Shown piece after piece: positions 52,896 to 62,669 of a stretch of DNA of 64,000 bases. Position numbers and translations under genes: made by a program. The notes beneath the pieces are model-generated. The model did not search any database, had not been told where the DNA came from, and was given only the letters and a program-made list of their open reading frames with translations. Location: positions 6,735,546-6,799,545 of the forward strand of contig NW_024722158.1 in the NCBI RefSeq assembly GCF_018991925.1, written 5' to 3'. Origin of the DNA: Homarus americanus. Its lineage: Eukaryota; Arthropoda; Malacostraca; Decapoda; Nephropidae. How positions within the stretch are numbered: position 1 is the stretch's first letter; each line of letters starts with the position of its first letter.

Positions 52896-53040
52896 AGGGT
52901 GCAGGCAGGCTGAGGTGGGGAGTGGCTGCTCGTGTAATTTTCCGTAGCATGGCGCAAGATTAGCCGACTGAGATTTGGTGCGCTGCTATTATTACAATAA
53001 AACTGAAACATTTTTTTTTTTTACTCTCCAAAATTCTGAC

Positions 53041-53056
53041 CGACTTCCGGAAGTCG
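53041..53056. other. Perfect 16-bp palindrome
   Basis: CGACTTCCGGAAGTCG is fully self-complementary. It contains TTCCGGAA, two head-to-head ETS-type GGAA cores. Chance occurrence is possible. Confidence 0.6.
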
Positions 53057-53089
53057 TGTAAGACGGTCTGGAGCCGCCATTGAGAGAGA

Positions 53090-54120
53090 GAGAGAGAGTA
53101 GGCTCAACAACCGTATCAAGTTTTTTTTTTTTTAATCTCGTGTCGACGATGGTCCACAGGACAGGGTGGCGGTGGAGGACTCTGTGTGGTGTCGCGTTCC
53201 CTTCAGGAGGGAGAGGATGGGGACACTCGTCTTAACTAACCCATGGCCTAGGGGGTACTACTTAAAATGAGGTTTTTGGGGCGTGAGGCGATGAACAGTG
53301 CTACACTGTCTCGCTGGCTAACATACCACTAATGGAAAACACATGTCGTAGTCATGGCTCACAGGGTGCCTTATCTCTCGTAAAACAAACTTTGGAGTTG
53401 GTTGCATGGGTAAGCCTAACGCAACCCATGACAATCGCCCCTACTAAGAATTTTTTTTTCGGAGAATAAAAATTTCAGCACACTCGTACAATCAAGAGAA
53501 TGCCTAGCCCAGACACACAATTCAACATTCACACTGTGGTGTGTGTGTGACACTAACACTGCAACGGGATATAGTCACCAATCGCCACTGAGGGAAAACC
53601 TCAACATTTACTTTAGATTTTCAGGCTGGAGGAAAACTCCGAGACGAGGGTGACAATTCCCGAGCAATAGTTCATGCTAAGCGTAAACACGCTACATTTA
53701 TGTTACAGCAACGTGTTGTGTAGTGTAGGGTATGTAGACATTGTTTAGGTGGTAAAGGTGTCGTGTTATGTTCTCAAATGTAGAGAGGTGTGAAAAGGTT
53801 TACATAACATTTGAAGAGTCGTCAGATGCGTGGAGGTTCGAGTTGGACACTCCTACACATAGGTCAGGTCCTAGACACGCTCTACAATGTCGAATGAACT
53901 TTGCCCGGTGAAAGTGTGACCAGAGACAATGAGTGGTGGTGAGGGGGCGGAGGAGGGGGGGGGGTGACCGTGAGATAGTGGCCTTGCCCTACTTGACGTT
54001 GGTAATACCGTGACTACAACGTTTTAGCTCAGTTTCCTTCTTCACACTGTACTGACGTCTGTTTGCTTATTTGTAGCGAACCATCAATAACAATGTCTTT
54101 AAATGTTTGAATTTGTTTAT
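53090..54120. other. Single-copy-looking stretch, possibly an old dispersed repeat
   Basis: Starts with a GA run and two T runs (53016-53022 area and 53119-53133), then moderate-GC sequence with no tandem order. GGTTGCATGGGT and ACCCATGACAA around 53400-53432 form a weak inverted pair. A GGGGGGGGGG run is near 53957. No protein family is recognised in any frame. Confidence 0.4.
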
Positions 54121-54124
54121 CTAT

Positions 54125-54736
54125 TGTTACGAGTTGGGGATTTAAAATATAGTTAAAAGTCTACCCAGATCCCAACAGGCAACAACAATAAAAAACTTAA
54201 ACAAACAAAGACAATCCGACTATAAAAGAGTAGACAAAGGATGCGAGTTTTTGTTGTGTATAATAAAGTACCATAAATTCCTTAACAAAATATTCAGCTT
54301 TCTATAATTTACCCTTAACCATACTTAACCTAAACATACGCAACATTGGCTTAACAGTATATGCATATTTATACAACATACAACAATCTGAAGCAAGTGG
54401 AGGTGGGAGGTAACATAAGATTACAAAATACTAAAGTGCCGGGCTGAGGTGTCTGACGAGTAAGGCTGAGTATTGAAGAAGATGGTAGGTAGTCACTGTG
54501 CCGTAGGTTTCCAGGATAGGTGATCCTAGTGTGGTCACTTCCCAAAGTGAACTGAACTCTCCTGGATCCGGAGCTGATAGGGAAGACTTGGAGGAGGTGA
54601 CGCAACAACCAGGATATGGAGAAGGGAAACCTGGAGTGGTGACTAAGACTAGTCATACTCCGGTTTCGTCCCTAGATGGCGTTGCTCGTGGTGCTGGGTA
54701 GGTAGATCATGACAATAGATGGCGTGGTTCGTAACA
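54125..54736. mobile_element. LTR-like element copy 2 (probable solo LTR), 612 bp
   Basis: Same family as 42876-43354, with the same TGTTACGA start and TCGTAACA end. The flanks are CTAT on both sides (54121-54124 and 54737-54740), although the right side is a CTAT microsatellite, so this duplication is less informative than that of copy 1. Copy 2 carries an extra segment of about 155 bases at roughly 54246-54400 (TTTTTGTTGTGTATAATAAA onward) that copy 1 lacks. It has one 43-base tail unit fewer. TATA-like CTATAAAAG lies near 54221. The minus-strand 95-codon frame here shows no known domain. Confidence 0.82.
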
Positions 54737-54758
54737 CTATCTATCTATCTATCTATCA

Positions 54759-54789
<31 letters not shown>

Positions 54790-54838
54790 AATCTATCTAT
54801 CTATCTATCAATCTATCTATCTATCTATCTATCTATCA
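54737..54838. repeat. (CTAT)n microsatellite
   Basis: About 25 CTAT units with three CAAT variants, starting exactly at the LTR-like end. Confidence 0.96.
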
Positions 54839-55377
54839 CTTGGTACAGCAGAACACTACTTCACTGAGAATAAGATCAACAATGTAGTCGGTTGTGTGGA
54901 AAAATGTATTTAGCACTTCTCGTCATGGTCAAAGAATTAGTGGTTTACCGACTTGACTAACCTCAAAAAATCGTAAAGGAAATGTCAGTTTACAAAGTCA
55001 GAGGAAAGGGAAGAGTGTAACCGTGTAACAAGGGAGGTTATTTTGTTTGTTTTTTTCTTCCTTGTCACATCACCTTCTGCTCAAACTTAACTAAACTTTT
55101 CAATTTAGATAGAGCCCTGAGTGCCTAGTTAGGTACTCTATTGTCCAATCACTATAGGCACTTCTGGTCTTAATTGGTTTACACTCTTGTGGGCAAACAG
55201 TGCTAAACTAGTCCTTTCCTTAATTGCTCTAAGGACTATTTTACTTCACTCCAGGAACGGTTGGTGGACTTGGTTGGCAAAACACGATTGGCTACACTTT
55301 TTTACATCTGTTGGAGGTAAATGCTAAGAGGTTCCTAAACAACGGGTGGTGGTAAAGGGTGCTGGGGGGGAGGGGAA
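54839..55377. other. Low-copy stretch holding one candidate exon
   Basis: Mixed composition without tandem repeats. GAGTGCCTAGTTAGGTACTC near 55121 is a near-palindrome (GAGTGCCTA/TAGGTACTC). A splice-bounded segment lies at 55255-55316. Confidence 0.4.
55255..55316 (+). other. Candidate 62-bp exon (unconfirmed)
   Basis: ATTTTACTTCACTCCAG ends at 55254 and GTAAATG starts at 55317; both are good splice consensus matches. All three frames are open; the most protein-like reads ERLVDLVGKTRLATLFYICW. With no partner exon or homology this stays a guess. Confidence 0.2.
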
Positions 55378-55480
55378 ACATAAGAATGGAGGAAACTGCA
55401 GCGGGACTATTTTTTTTTTCATTTTATTGGGAACCCCCCTATTGGCCCATACTTGGCAGTCTCATACCTAACCCCTAAGG
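55378..55480 (-). mobile_element. LINE 3' tail, inverted second copy
   Basis: On the minus strand this holds CCGCTGCAGTTTCCTCCATT and AAGTATGGGCCAATAGG, matching the C-terminal and stop region of the LINE at 52845-52895. The two blocks are separated here by an inserted A-rich stretch. Only the very 3' end is present, as expected for 5'-truncated LINE insertions, and it points the opposite way. Confidence 0.75.
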
Positions 55481-55490
55481 GGGGCGTGAG

Positions 55491-55809
55491 ATCTTTTCGT
55501 GCCTACGTGAATCTGACACTTGTTGGGAGAGTAAGATGACCCACGTTGGAGTGTGGCTGAAGACGCCCCACACACACCTGGCCAGAGAGAGAGAGAGAGA
55601 GAGCGGGAGAGAGATCTACACTCCCAGAACAAGTGAATGTGTGTGTGTGTGTGATAACCACTTGACCACTTCACGATGGGGAGGAGGAAGGGGGAGGGGT
55701 CACTTACCTGCCCACAACACACCTGAAACACAACCCTCACACAACCTGATCTAAGTCATTTTTATTATGTACCCTGTAGGTTAGTCATGAGTAGTTGCAA
55801 TACTATCCT
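55491..55809. other. Low-copy stretch with short (GA)n and (GT)n
   Basis: GA units at 55583-55605 and GT units at 55637-55653. No gene is seen. Confidence 0.5.
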
Positions 55810-56037
55810 GTACCTAACCTTACTTCACCTGTTCTCCCTGACCTATCATGACCTGTGTATCCTGACCTACCATGACCTGTACATTCTAACCTACCATGAC
55901 TTGTACTCCCTGACCTACCATGACCTGTACATTCTAACTTACCATGACCTGTATCCCCTGACCTACCATAACATGTACATCCTGACCTACCATAACATGT
56001 ACATCCTGACCTACCATGACCTGTACTTCCTAACGTA
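55810..56037. repeat. 24-bp minisatellite, CTGACCTACCATGACCTGTA
   Basis: About nine copies with CATTCTAA/CATCCTGA variants. The period of 24 gives an open frame of eight-residue repeats. Confidence 0.95.
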
Positions 56038-56299
56038 GGTATATATCCGTCTTATAATAAGTAGATTCATCCATGATTCACAAAACACTGGAGAGGTGAT
56101 TTTTTCCCCGTAATTGGTGATAAGTGAGTAGAGTCTGTGTCTTTCTTGCGCCATTTTGGATGTTATTCTTATGTTTTTGCTTTGAAATAGTTTATTTTGT
56201 ATATTTTTACATCTCTATTTATCTAAAGATTTGTGTGGATCAGAAACCAGACTCGTTTGATATTTCTTAACGATGAGTTGCAAATAGAACTATTTTTTT

Positions 56300-56650
56300 T
56301 TGTGTGTGTGTTGGGTAACTAAATATTTCAGTGTATAACATTGAATCGTATTTTATTATTGACTGTATTGTAACATTGTAAATAATTTTTTTTGGGGGGG
56401 CACCAAACTTTATTGCATAAATTTTGAATGGCTTTGTATTGTATTGCGTAGTTGTACATGGTATATATAGAGTATTGTATTGCTGTATTTTGCATTGTAT
56501 TATACCATATTGCATAATCTTATTTCTGTAATGTATTATTTCGTGTTGAATCATATTGAACCATATTATACAATAGCATTGTGCTGTATTTTACTTTATT
56601 GTTAGTATTGTTACACTGTATTCTATTGTATTCTATTGTATTAGAAGTTT
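56300..56650. repeat. Degenerate TTGTATTGTATTGCATT repeats
   Basis: ATTGTATTG, ATTGCATAA and TTCTATTGTATT motifs are dense and irregular. A T run and G run (TTTTTTTTGGGGGGGC) sit at 56386-56401. Confidence 0.75.
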
Positions 56651-56716
56651 ATTATAGTTTGCCTTACTCTGGTGCATTCCATTTAGTTGTACAGTTCCGT
56701 TCAGAAGTTCGTTGTG

Positions 56717-56908
56717 CAGTCTCACCCAAAAGTTCGTTAACTCTCCCAGCCAGCTATTGCTGCACTGCCTGCTTCAGATGTTTGAAACTGTCTCAGTACA
56801 TGAAACCGATGCGAATGAATCTAAAGGTTCGAAGTAACAGACTAAAGTTCATACATCTGAAGCAGTAATAGCTGGCTGGGAGAATTAAAGAACTTTTGGG
56901 TGAAACTG
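56717..56908. mobile_element. Foldback (inverted-repeat) element
   Basis: Left arm 56717-56781 and right arm 56853-56908 are complementary. Examples are CTCACCCAAAAGTTCGTTAA against TTAAAGAACTTTTGGGTGAA, and TCTCCCAGCCAGCTATTGCT against AGTAATAGCTGGCTGGGAGA. The left arm has about nine extra bases. The loop is about 71 bases. There is no coding capacity; a MITE or foldback transposon is the best reading. Confidence 0.8.
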
Positions 56909-57282
56909 TACTGTACACTAGCGGTGAAGGGTGCATAGCCTATTGTCAAATTATGTTATTGTATTTTACTCTATATAGCTGTAAGTTACTGTATTTTACT
57001 CTATATTAGTATATTTTGTGTATTTTGCTGCATTGTGCATCTATGCATAAGCCTTACAAATCACACCTGCGCAGTTGGACCTCAGGTGACCGATAAGATT
57101 ATATTGCCCAGAGTTTATGCGTTCTACCTCCCTCACCCCCTAAACTGGCTAGGTGAGAACGTCAGGTGACTCTCTCTCTCTCTCTGTCCTCAAACCACGA
57201 CGCAGTTATGTCTCAAAATGGCGTCCAGATAACTCTCAAACTCTGTGGTACATCTTCAGTTGGTTGTTATTGGTATCTAACA
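56909..57282. other. Low-copy stretch, no gene seen
   Basis: ACTGTATTTTACTCTATAT is repeated twice near 56956 and 56991. A short CT run lies at 57170-57186. Confidence 0.5.
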
Positions 57283-57708
57283 CACTGTGATTATCTCATA
57301 ACACACTGTGATTATCTCATAACACACTGTGATTATCTCATAACACACTGTGATTATCTCATAACACACTGTGATTATCTCATAACACACTGTGATTATC
57401 TCATAACACACTGTGATTATCTCATAACACACTGTGATTATCTCATAACACACTGTGATTATCTCATAACACACTGTGATTATCTCATAACACACTGTGA
57501 TTATCTCATAACACACTGTGATTATCTCATAACACACTGTGATTATCTCATAACACACTGTGATTATCTCATAACACACTGTGATTATCTCATAACACAC
57601 TGTGATTATCTCATAACACACTGTGATTATCTCATAACACACTGTGATTATCTCATAACACACTGTGATTATCTCATAACACACTGTGATTATCTCATAA
57701 CACACTGG
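57283..57708. repeat. 21-bp minisatellite, nearly perfect, about 20 copies
   Basis: CACACTGTGATTATCTCATAA repeats without visible change through about 20 copies; only the last is altered (CACTGGGACTTT). The unit is stop-free in one frame on each strand, giving a 196-codon frame on plus and a 142-codon frame on minus. Homogeneity points to very recent expansion. Confidence 0.98.
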
Positions 57709-58044
57709 GACTTTATCAGCGTCACTGCCATGGTATTTGTTCCAAAGGTTATTTAATTACCAAGTGGAAATTTTGTCCAATAGAAGCTCACCTGGTCGGC
57801 TTTGGTCCAATAGGAATCATCATCTCACCTTATCCAGCTAACAGGTAGAATAGTTAAAGTAAGTAAGGATTAAAATACTACTGTAATGAATTCATAAACA
57901 TTTTATATTTACATGTGAAGTTAATTATTATACATTATCGAAAATTGTGCAAGTGAATACCGATTTTCATGACAGATTGTTACATAATGAATGAATATTA
58001 CATTACACGTTGTATCATTATTATTCATGGCAATTATTAATTTG
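57709..58044. other. AT-rich low-copy stretch, no gene seen
   Basis: TTTGTCCAATAGAAGCTCACC and TTGGTCCAATAGGAATCATC near 57773 and 57802 form a short imperfect direct repeat. Confidence 0.45.
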
Positions 58045-58230
58045 AATGACACGCAAAATACTGCATGGCAAAATGTATGACACGATATATGGCAAACTGT
58101 GTAACAGAGTGCATGACACTACAGGTGACAACCACATGGCAAGATTTAGATTAACATGTATGACAAAGTGTATGCCATGACAAAATGAATGGCTGCATAA
58201 CGTAATGTATGACGATATGCCTGAGGCATA
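58045..58230. repeat. Degenerate ATGACAAAATGTATGACA repeats
   Basis: TGACACG, TGGCAAAATGTATGAC and TGACAAAGTGTATG recur about every 20 bases in diverged form. Confidence 0.7.
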
Positions 58231-58444
58231 CGAAGACTGACTGTAAAGGGATACCCAGCTGTCAAACAACAATATTTATGACGGAACATGTTGGAGGGTA
58301 GTCAGAATAACACACACACACAATAACTCTAGTAAGAGACATTAAGAATACCAATAACGAATTATAGATAAACATATTGTAAAATAACTCGTCCAGATAC
58401 AGTACTAGACCCTGTCTTTGATTTTTGAACAATAGCACCACCCT

Positions 58445-58710
58445 GATTATTTCACTTAAATTAACCTAACCTAATGCTGAACTGATCCCAACGTTAACAT
58501 ATCCTAATTTAACCTAGTTTAATGGTAATTTAACCTAACCTAATGCTAACCTAACCGAACGTTAGCATATCCTAACTTTACCTGATCTACTAGTAACTTA
58601 ACTTAACCTAATGCTAACCTAACCTAACGTTAACATATCCTAACTTAAACTGATCTAATGGTAACTTAACCTAATGCTAACGTAACCTAATCTAACCTCC
58701 CAGGTAGCGT
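58445..58710. repeat. CCTAAC-derived repeat with a unit of about 68 bp
   Basis: AACGTTAACATATCCTAA and variants recur at about 58488, 58558 and 58626. Between them lie TAACCTAACCTAATGCTAAC blocks. A telomere-like pentamer has been captured in a longer tandem unit. Confidence 0.85.
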
Positions 58711-59683
58711 TAGGATGTTTAACCATAAGGTGGAATAAGCAGGAGAGGTTAATCGTCATAAGATCCAAATAATCTGGAAATAACTGCTCAATTAACTGGT
58801 TGTTTTAATTAAAATATTATATACCTAATATATATCTAATTACACATGTGTTTTCCTCTCTGTTTATTAGCCATAGATTAATTAATATTTAATTAGTCAA
58901 CAATAGGATATAACTTCTCAAAATCTCCGTTATTATGTTGAGTTAGGATTATCAAAGACATGTATATTATTTCTCGTAACTAGTGAAGACGTATAAGTTC
59001 TTCCATGAGTATCAACTTAACGTGAAAAACTTAGATATGTTCTTGATTTCTTAATTTATGGTTGAAAAAAATTAGGTACTAATCTTTCAGAATTGGAGAA
59101 CCCGGAGGCCAGGTGTAGGTTGGATTGGTACACGTTAGGGAGAACAACTTCCTTAAAAGAAATTTATGTTGCTTTTTCCGCCTAGACACAGACACGGACA
59201 TGATGACCAACCGCACGTGACCAAGAGTGTTTGTAGACGACGCTCCCCACTCGTGATGCATAGTTTCACGTGAACAAGTGACAATTTCAACAGTCTGACA
59301 CATGATGTGAGATAATTAGTGCTTCGTGCAAGGGATTTAAACTGTATAGCAGAAAGATGCGCAGTTGGTTGGTTGGAGGACGCAAGTGTGTGTGTGTGTG
59401 TGAGTCGAGGTCACCGCGATTTTCGTCATCTGTGTGTTAAATCCCGACACCCCAACTCTAGTCCTTGTCTAAAGTTGTTTTCTTCTGTTTCCTCCACATC
59501 TGAGCGCTCTTGGGTGGCTTACGAGTGATTTCATTACGGCGTCTCTGAGTTCCCAGTAAATTAAATGAAGTTGGGATTAAATCAGGTGAGTTCCCGAGGG
59601 TGTTTAGCGGGGTCGAGGACATTGGCATTACTTTAAACTTAGTCAGCCAGTCCAGCCAACAATGTCGATTGAGATTTGCAACA
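58711..59683. other. Low-copy stretch, no gene supported
   Basis: AT-rich to 59080, then more even composition. The 59079-59303 minus and 59319-59528 plus open frames lack splice borders or recognised domains. A short TG run is at 59388-59402. Confidence 0.45.
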
Positions 59684-59710
59684 CACACACACACACACAC
59701 ATACACACTG
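59684..59710. repeat. (AC)n microsatellite
   Basis: About 12 AC units. Confidence 0.95.
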
Positions 59711-60829
59711 TAATGTTCCTTTACTACAAACGGTGCACAAACGCCCTACACTATGTAGATCTATCCTGGTAATGGTTGGGAGTCTATTAACTTGATATAG
59801 AGGATGTGCGTTATGGAGTATGGTTGGGGAGGCAGATCCGACCCTTCAGTTGGTCAACGTGGAAGGACGAAGACTGGGGAGACCACCTCCACCTTGCTGG
59901 TTCCTTGTATCATCCGTCTCAAGCCCTCGACACATGACTCAACCTTACTCTCTATTGTTCTCCATAACTCCTTTAACAAATAACAAAAGTATCTCACTAC
60001 CTCTGAATTTCATTACAATAGATTTAATATGAAGTTATAAGCATTTTTAATCACGCCAATTATAGTTTTGACTAAAATCTCATTTCAGGATATAGGTTTC
60101 GGATGTAAGACTTCAGCTGCCCAACCTAACTTGGTCACCCTGAGGCTACGAGTGACCTCCACTATTCAGGTGAGGCTCAGTCAACTTTCTCTCCTTTTTT
60201 TTTTGCTGTGTTTATCGGAGTAGCAACGGCAGCTATAGAATGGTCTGAAATTATCATATGTTACTAAGTCAATAGTTAAAGATCAGTAACTCGGTGCACA
60301 ACGGACATTACCCTGTGGTATAAGAAAACTATATAATAAATAGCAGGTGTCAGGATTGAAGTATAAGTAAAAATAAGTCGTTTTTTAACCGTTGACAATT
60401 CATAATTTCTTAGTCATCGCTCATCTTAGTCTTCAAGCTCCGGGGCTGACAGACACTGCTCGTCTGTGATTGGCTACCTCTGTGTTGCCATAGGCTTCCC
60501 ATTGGTGGAAAACAGTGGCGTGGTCAAGAACCTCATTCTAGTAGGACTTGTTTTGAATAACCAACAGGCGGGTTTTATTTAAACACATGAACACATAATT
60601 CCTGAGTTGCATTAACAATACAGTTTATTCCCCACAACGAGTTTTGTCTGTGAAACTGTCTATGTGCGGTGTTTGGATGTTAGTCGTTTGTAAATTATGA
60701 CAAGCAAACAATATCCACACTTTTGGAACCAGTTACAAGGAAATTCAGTGTGCCATTAGACAGCCTTCGTGACGACCGCTGTGAATATTGGTCCCCTCTT
60801 ATGAGTTCGTTTAGAGAAGATAAGGGGGG
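59711..60829. other. Low-copy stretch with one candidate exon
   Basis: 59820-59920 has coding-like composition (a frame with GEADPTLQLVNVEGRRLGRP) but no acceptor or donor. 60089-60169 is splice-bounded and listed separately. The rest is featureless apart from a T run near 60198-60208. Confidence 0.4.
60089..60169 (+). other. Candidate 81-bp internal exon (unconfirmed)
   Basis: A TGACTAAAATC branch-like site and CATTTCAG precede 60089, and CAG|GTGAGG follows at 60170. The 81 bases are open in only one frame, phase 0 at both ends, containing CKTSAAQPNLVTLRLRVTS. The other two frames stop early. No repeat similarity is seen. The fit of branch site, acceptor, donor, single open frame and multiple-of-three length is better than for other candidates, but I do not recognise the family. 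Confidence 0.3.
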
Positions 60830-61165
60830 GTGAGAGAAGGGGGATAAGGGGAGGAGAGAGAAAAGAGGTGAAGGAGAAGATAGAGGAGAGAGTAAGGGAG
60901 AAGGAGGAGGGAGGGAAAGGAGAAAGAGGGAGGGAGAAGGGAGAGGGTGAAAAGGCAGGAATAGTGAGAAATGGAGGAAGGAGTGGGAGAGAGAGGAAGT
61001 TTTTGAAGAAGGAGAGGAAGAAACAAAGCCGGGCGGGAGGGAAAGGAGAAGAAAGTGAAAGGAGGAATGAAAGTAGAGAAAGTAGGAGAGGGGGTTAAAT
61101 GAAAGAAAAAAACGAGAGGAAGTGAAAAAAACTGATAACAAAACATAGAGAAAGAAAGAAAGAAA
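60830..61165. repeat. GGAGA-rich homopurine region
   Basis: Irregular GGGAGAAGGAGGAGGGAGGG sequence to 61100, then A-rich GAAAGAAAGAAAG. Confidence 0.88.
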
Positions 61166-61194
61166 AAAGAGACATGAGACGAGAAGAGGGTACT

Positions 61195-61240
61195 TGGTGA
61201 TGCCTGCCGGGAGGAGATCATGGTGATGCCTGCCGGAGTG
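61195..61240. repeat. Short direct repeat, TGGTGATGCCTGCCGG
   Basis: Two copies about 30 bases apart. Confidence 0.8.
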
Positions 61241-61299
61241 TTGAAATTGGACTTCCCCTTTCCTTGCAGAGTAAGACAGTCACTGGTTAAGGAGACAGT

Positions 61300-61640
61300 A
61301 ATTACATAGTGAGACAGTAATTTTCGTCATTATCTACTACCTCGAAGACTTTCCTAAAAAAACATCAGCAGAGTTGTTAGACAAGATTTGCCCTTTGTAA
61401 AAAAAATGTTGAGAGTCGTAGATTAATTTGTTGTTTTTTCTCTAAATGTGATCGGATGCTTTTTGATATAATTGATTCAAGAAATTTTCCCACTACTGGC
61501 GTCAAACTAATCGGCCGGTAATTTGACGCTGATGCTCTGTCTCCCTTTTTGAATATGGGTACTACTTTTACCTGGCACAACTCCCTGTGTCTAATGATTT
61601 TGTAAATTTATTTATCTTCTTAAAAACATCCTCTTTTCTG
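61300..61640 (-). pseudogene. LINE reverse transcriptase fragment (finger region), minus strand
   Basis: On the minus strand, KSLDTGSCAR, then after a frameshift VVPIFKKGDRASASNYRPIS and LTPVVGKFLESIISKSIRS, are the conserved N-terminal reverse transcriptase blocks of non-LTR elements. A further shift gives DSQHFF and then KVFEVVDNDENY, where the family continues toward the first catalytic aspartate. At least three frameshifts and a stop are present, so it is dead. A TAAG/TAAA microsatellite starts about 25 bases upstream of its 5' border. It does not overlap in domain content with the fragments at 5341 and 52161. Confidence 0.92.
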
Positions 61641-61664
61641 ATAGTGACAAAGTAAGGATGGAAA

Positions 61665-62008
61665 TAAGTAAATAAATAAGTAAGTAAGTAAGAAAATAAA
61701 TAAGTAAATAAGTAAGTAAATAAATAAATAAATAAATAAGTAAATAAGTAAGTAAATAAATAAATAAGTAAATAAATAAGTAAGTAAATAAATAAGTATG
61801 TAAGTAAGTAAATAATTAAGTAAGTAAGCAAATAAGTAAATAAATAAGTAGGTAAATAAATAAATAAGTAAATAAATAAGTAAGAAAGTAAATAAATAAG
61901 TAAATAAATAAGTAAGTAAATAAATAAGTAAGAAAGTAAATAAATAAGTAAGTAAGTAAGGAAATAAATAAGAAAATAAGTAAATAAATAAGTAAGTAAA
62001 TAAGTAGT
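61665..62008. repeat. (TAAA)n/(TAAG)n microsatellite, 344 bp
   Basis: Tetranucleotides TAAA and TAAG intermix over about 86 units with few other changes. Minus-strand tyrosine/leucine-rich frames are artefacts. Confidence 0.97.
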
Positions 62009-62164
62009 TATTATGTAAGTGGGTGATGTAAGGAACTTGTGTTGCAAGACACGTGAAAACCCTTATTACGTCCCGAGCAGTTACGACACAACCCACTGTG
62101 TCCCCACCACAGCAGAGTTCGGCACGTGGCTTCCTCAGGCTAATTTCGTTAACATTCACCTCTC

Positions 62165-62400
62165 TACTTGGCTGGCTGACTGGTTGACTGACTGACTGAT
62201 TTGTTGATTGACTGGTTGACTGACTGACTGGTTGGTTGATTGACTGGTTGATTGACTGACTGGTTGGTTGATTGACTGACTGGTTGGTTGATTGACTGGT
62301 TGACTGACTGACTGGTTGGTTGATTGACTGACTGGTTGGTTGACTGACTGACTGGTTGGTTGACTGACTGACTGACTGACTCACTGGCTGGTTGGCTGGT
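62165..62400. repeat. (TGAC)n/(TGGT)n/(TGAT)n tetranucleotide repeat
   Basis: GACTGACTGGTTGGTTGATT and similar. Superimposed 36-44-base units can be seen, so there is higher-order structure. Confidence 0.96.
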
Positions 62401-62669
62401 GCTCTTTTGTAACAGGGATAATTGCCACACCATTCCTTGAATTTTGATTTTGATTCATTTGTTTATATATATATTAACTAATGACCGAAGATATGTGGGA
62501 ATAAACGAGATGAAATGAATTGACAGATACTGGATATGGGAAACATTAACTTCTACAGTGGGATCGTTCCTCTCCCTTTGCTTTCATCTCAGTTTGTGTT
62601 GAAAGCATGAGATCCTACTGTAATATCTTAAAGGCAGAGTATGCGACGCAAGAAGTACTGTACGTTAAT
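62401..62669. other. Low-copy stretch, no gene seen
   Basis: Ordinary composition with an AT run near 62466-62474. Confidence 0.4.

Noticed and set aside
54369..54656. 95-codon minus-strand frame
   Set aside because: It lies entirely inside the LTR-like element copy 2 and is not preserved as an open frame in copy 1.
57166..57756. 196-codon open frame of seven-residue repeats (and a 142-codon frame on the other strand)
   Set aside because: Both frames come from a 21-bp satellite without stop codons in one frame per strand. There is no start context, no flanking coding sequence and no known repeat protein.
59820..60032. 70-codon frame with GEADPTLQLVNVEGRRLGRP
   Set aside because: Composition is coding-like, but there is no splice border or recognised domain, and the second half degrades into AT-rich sequence. 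Kept only as a note.
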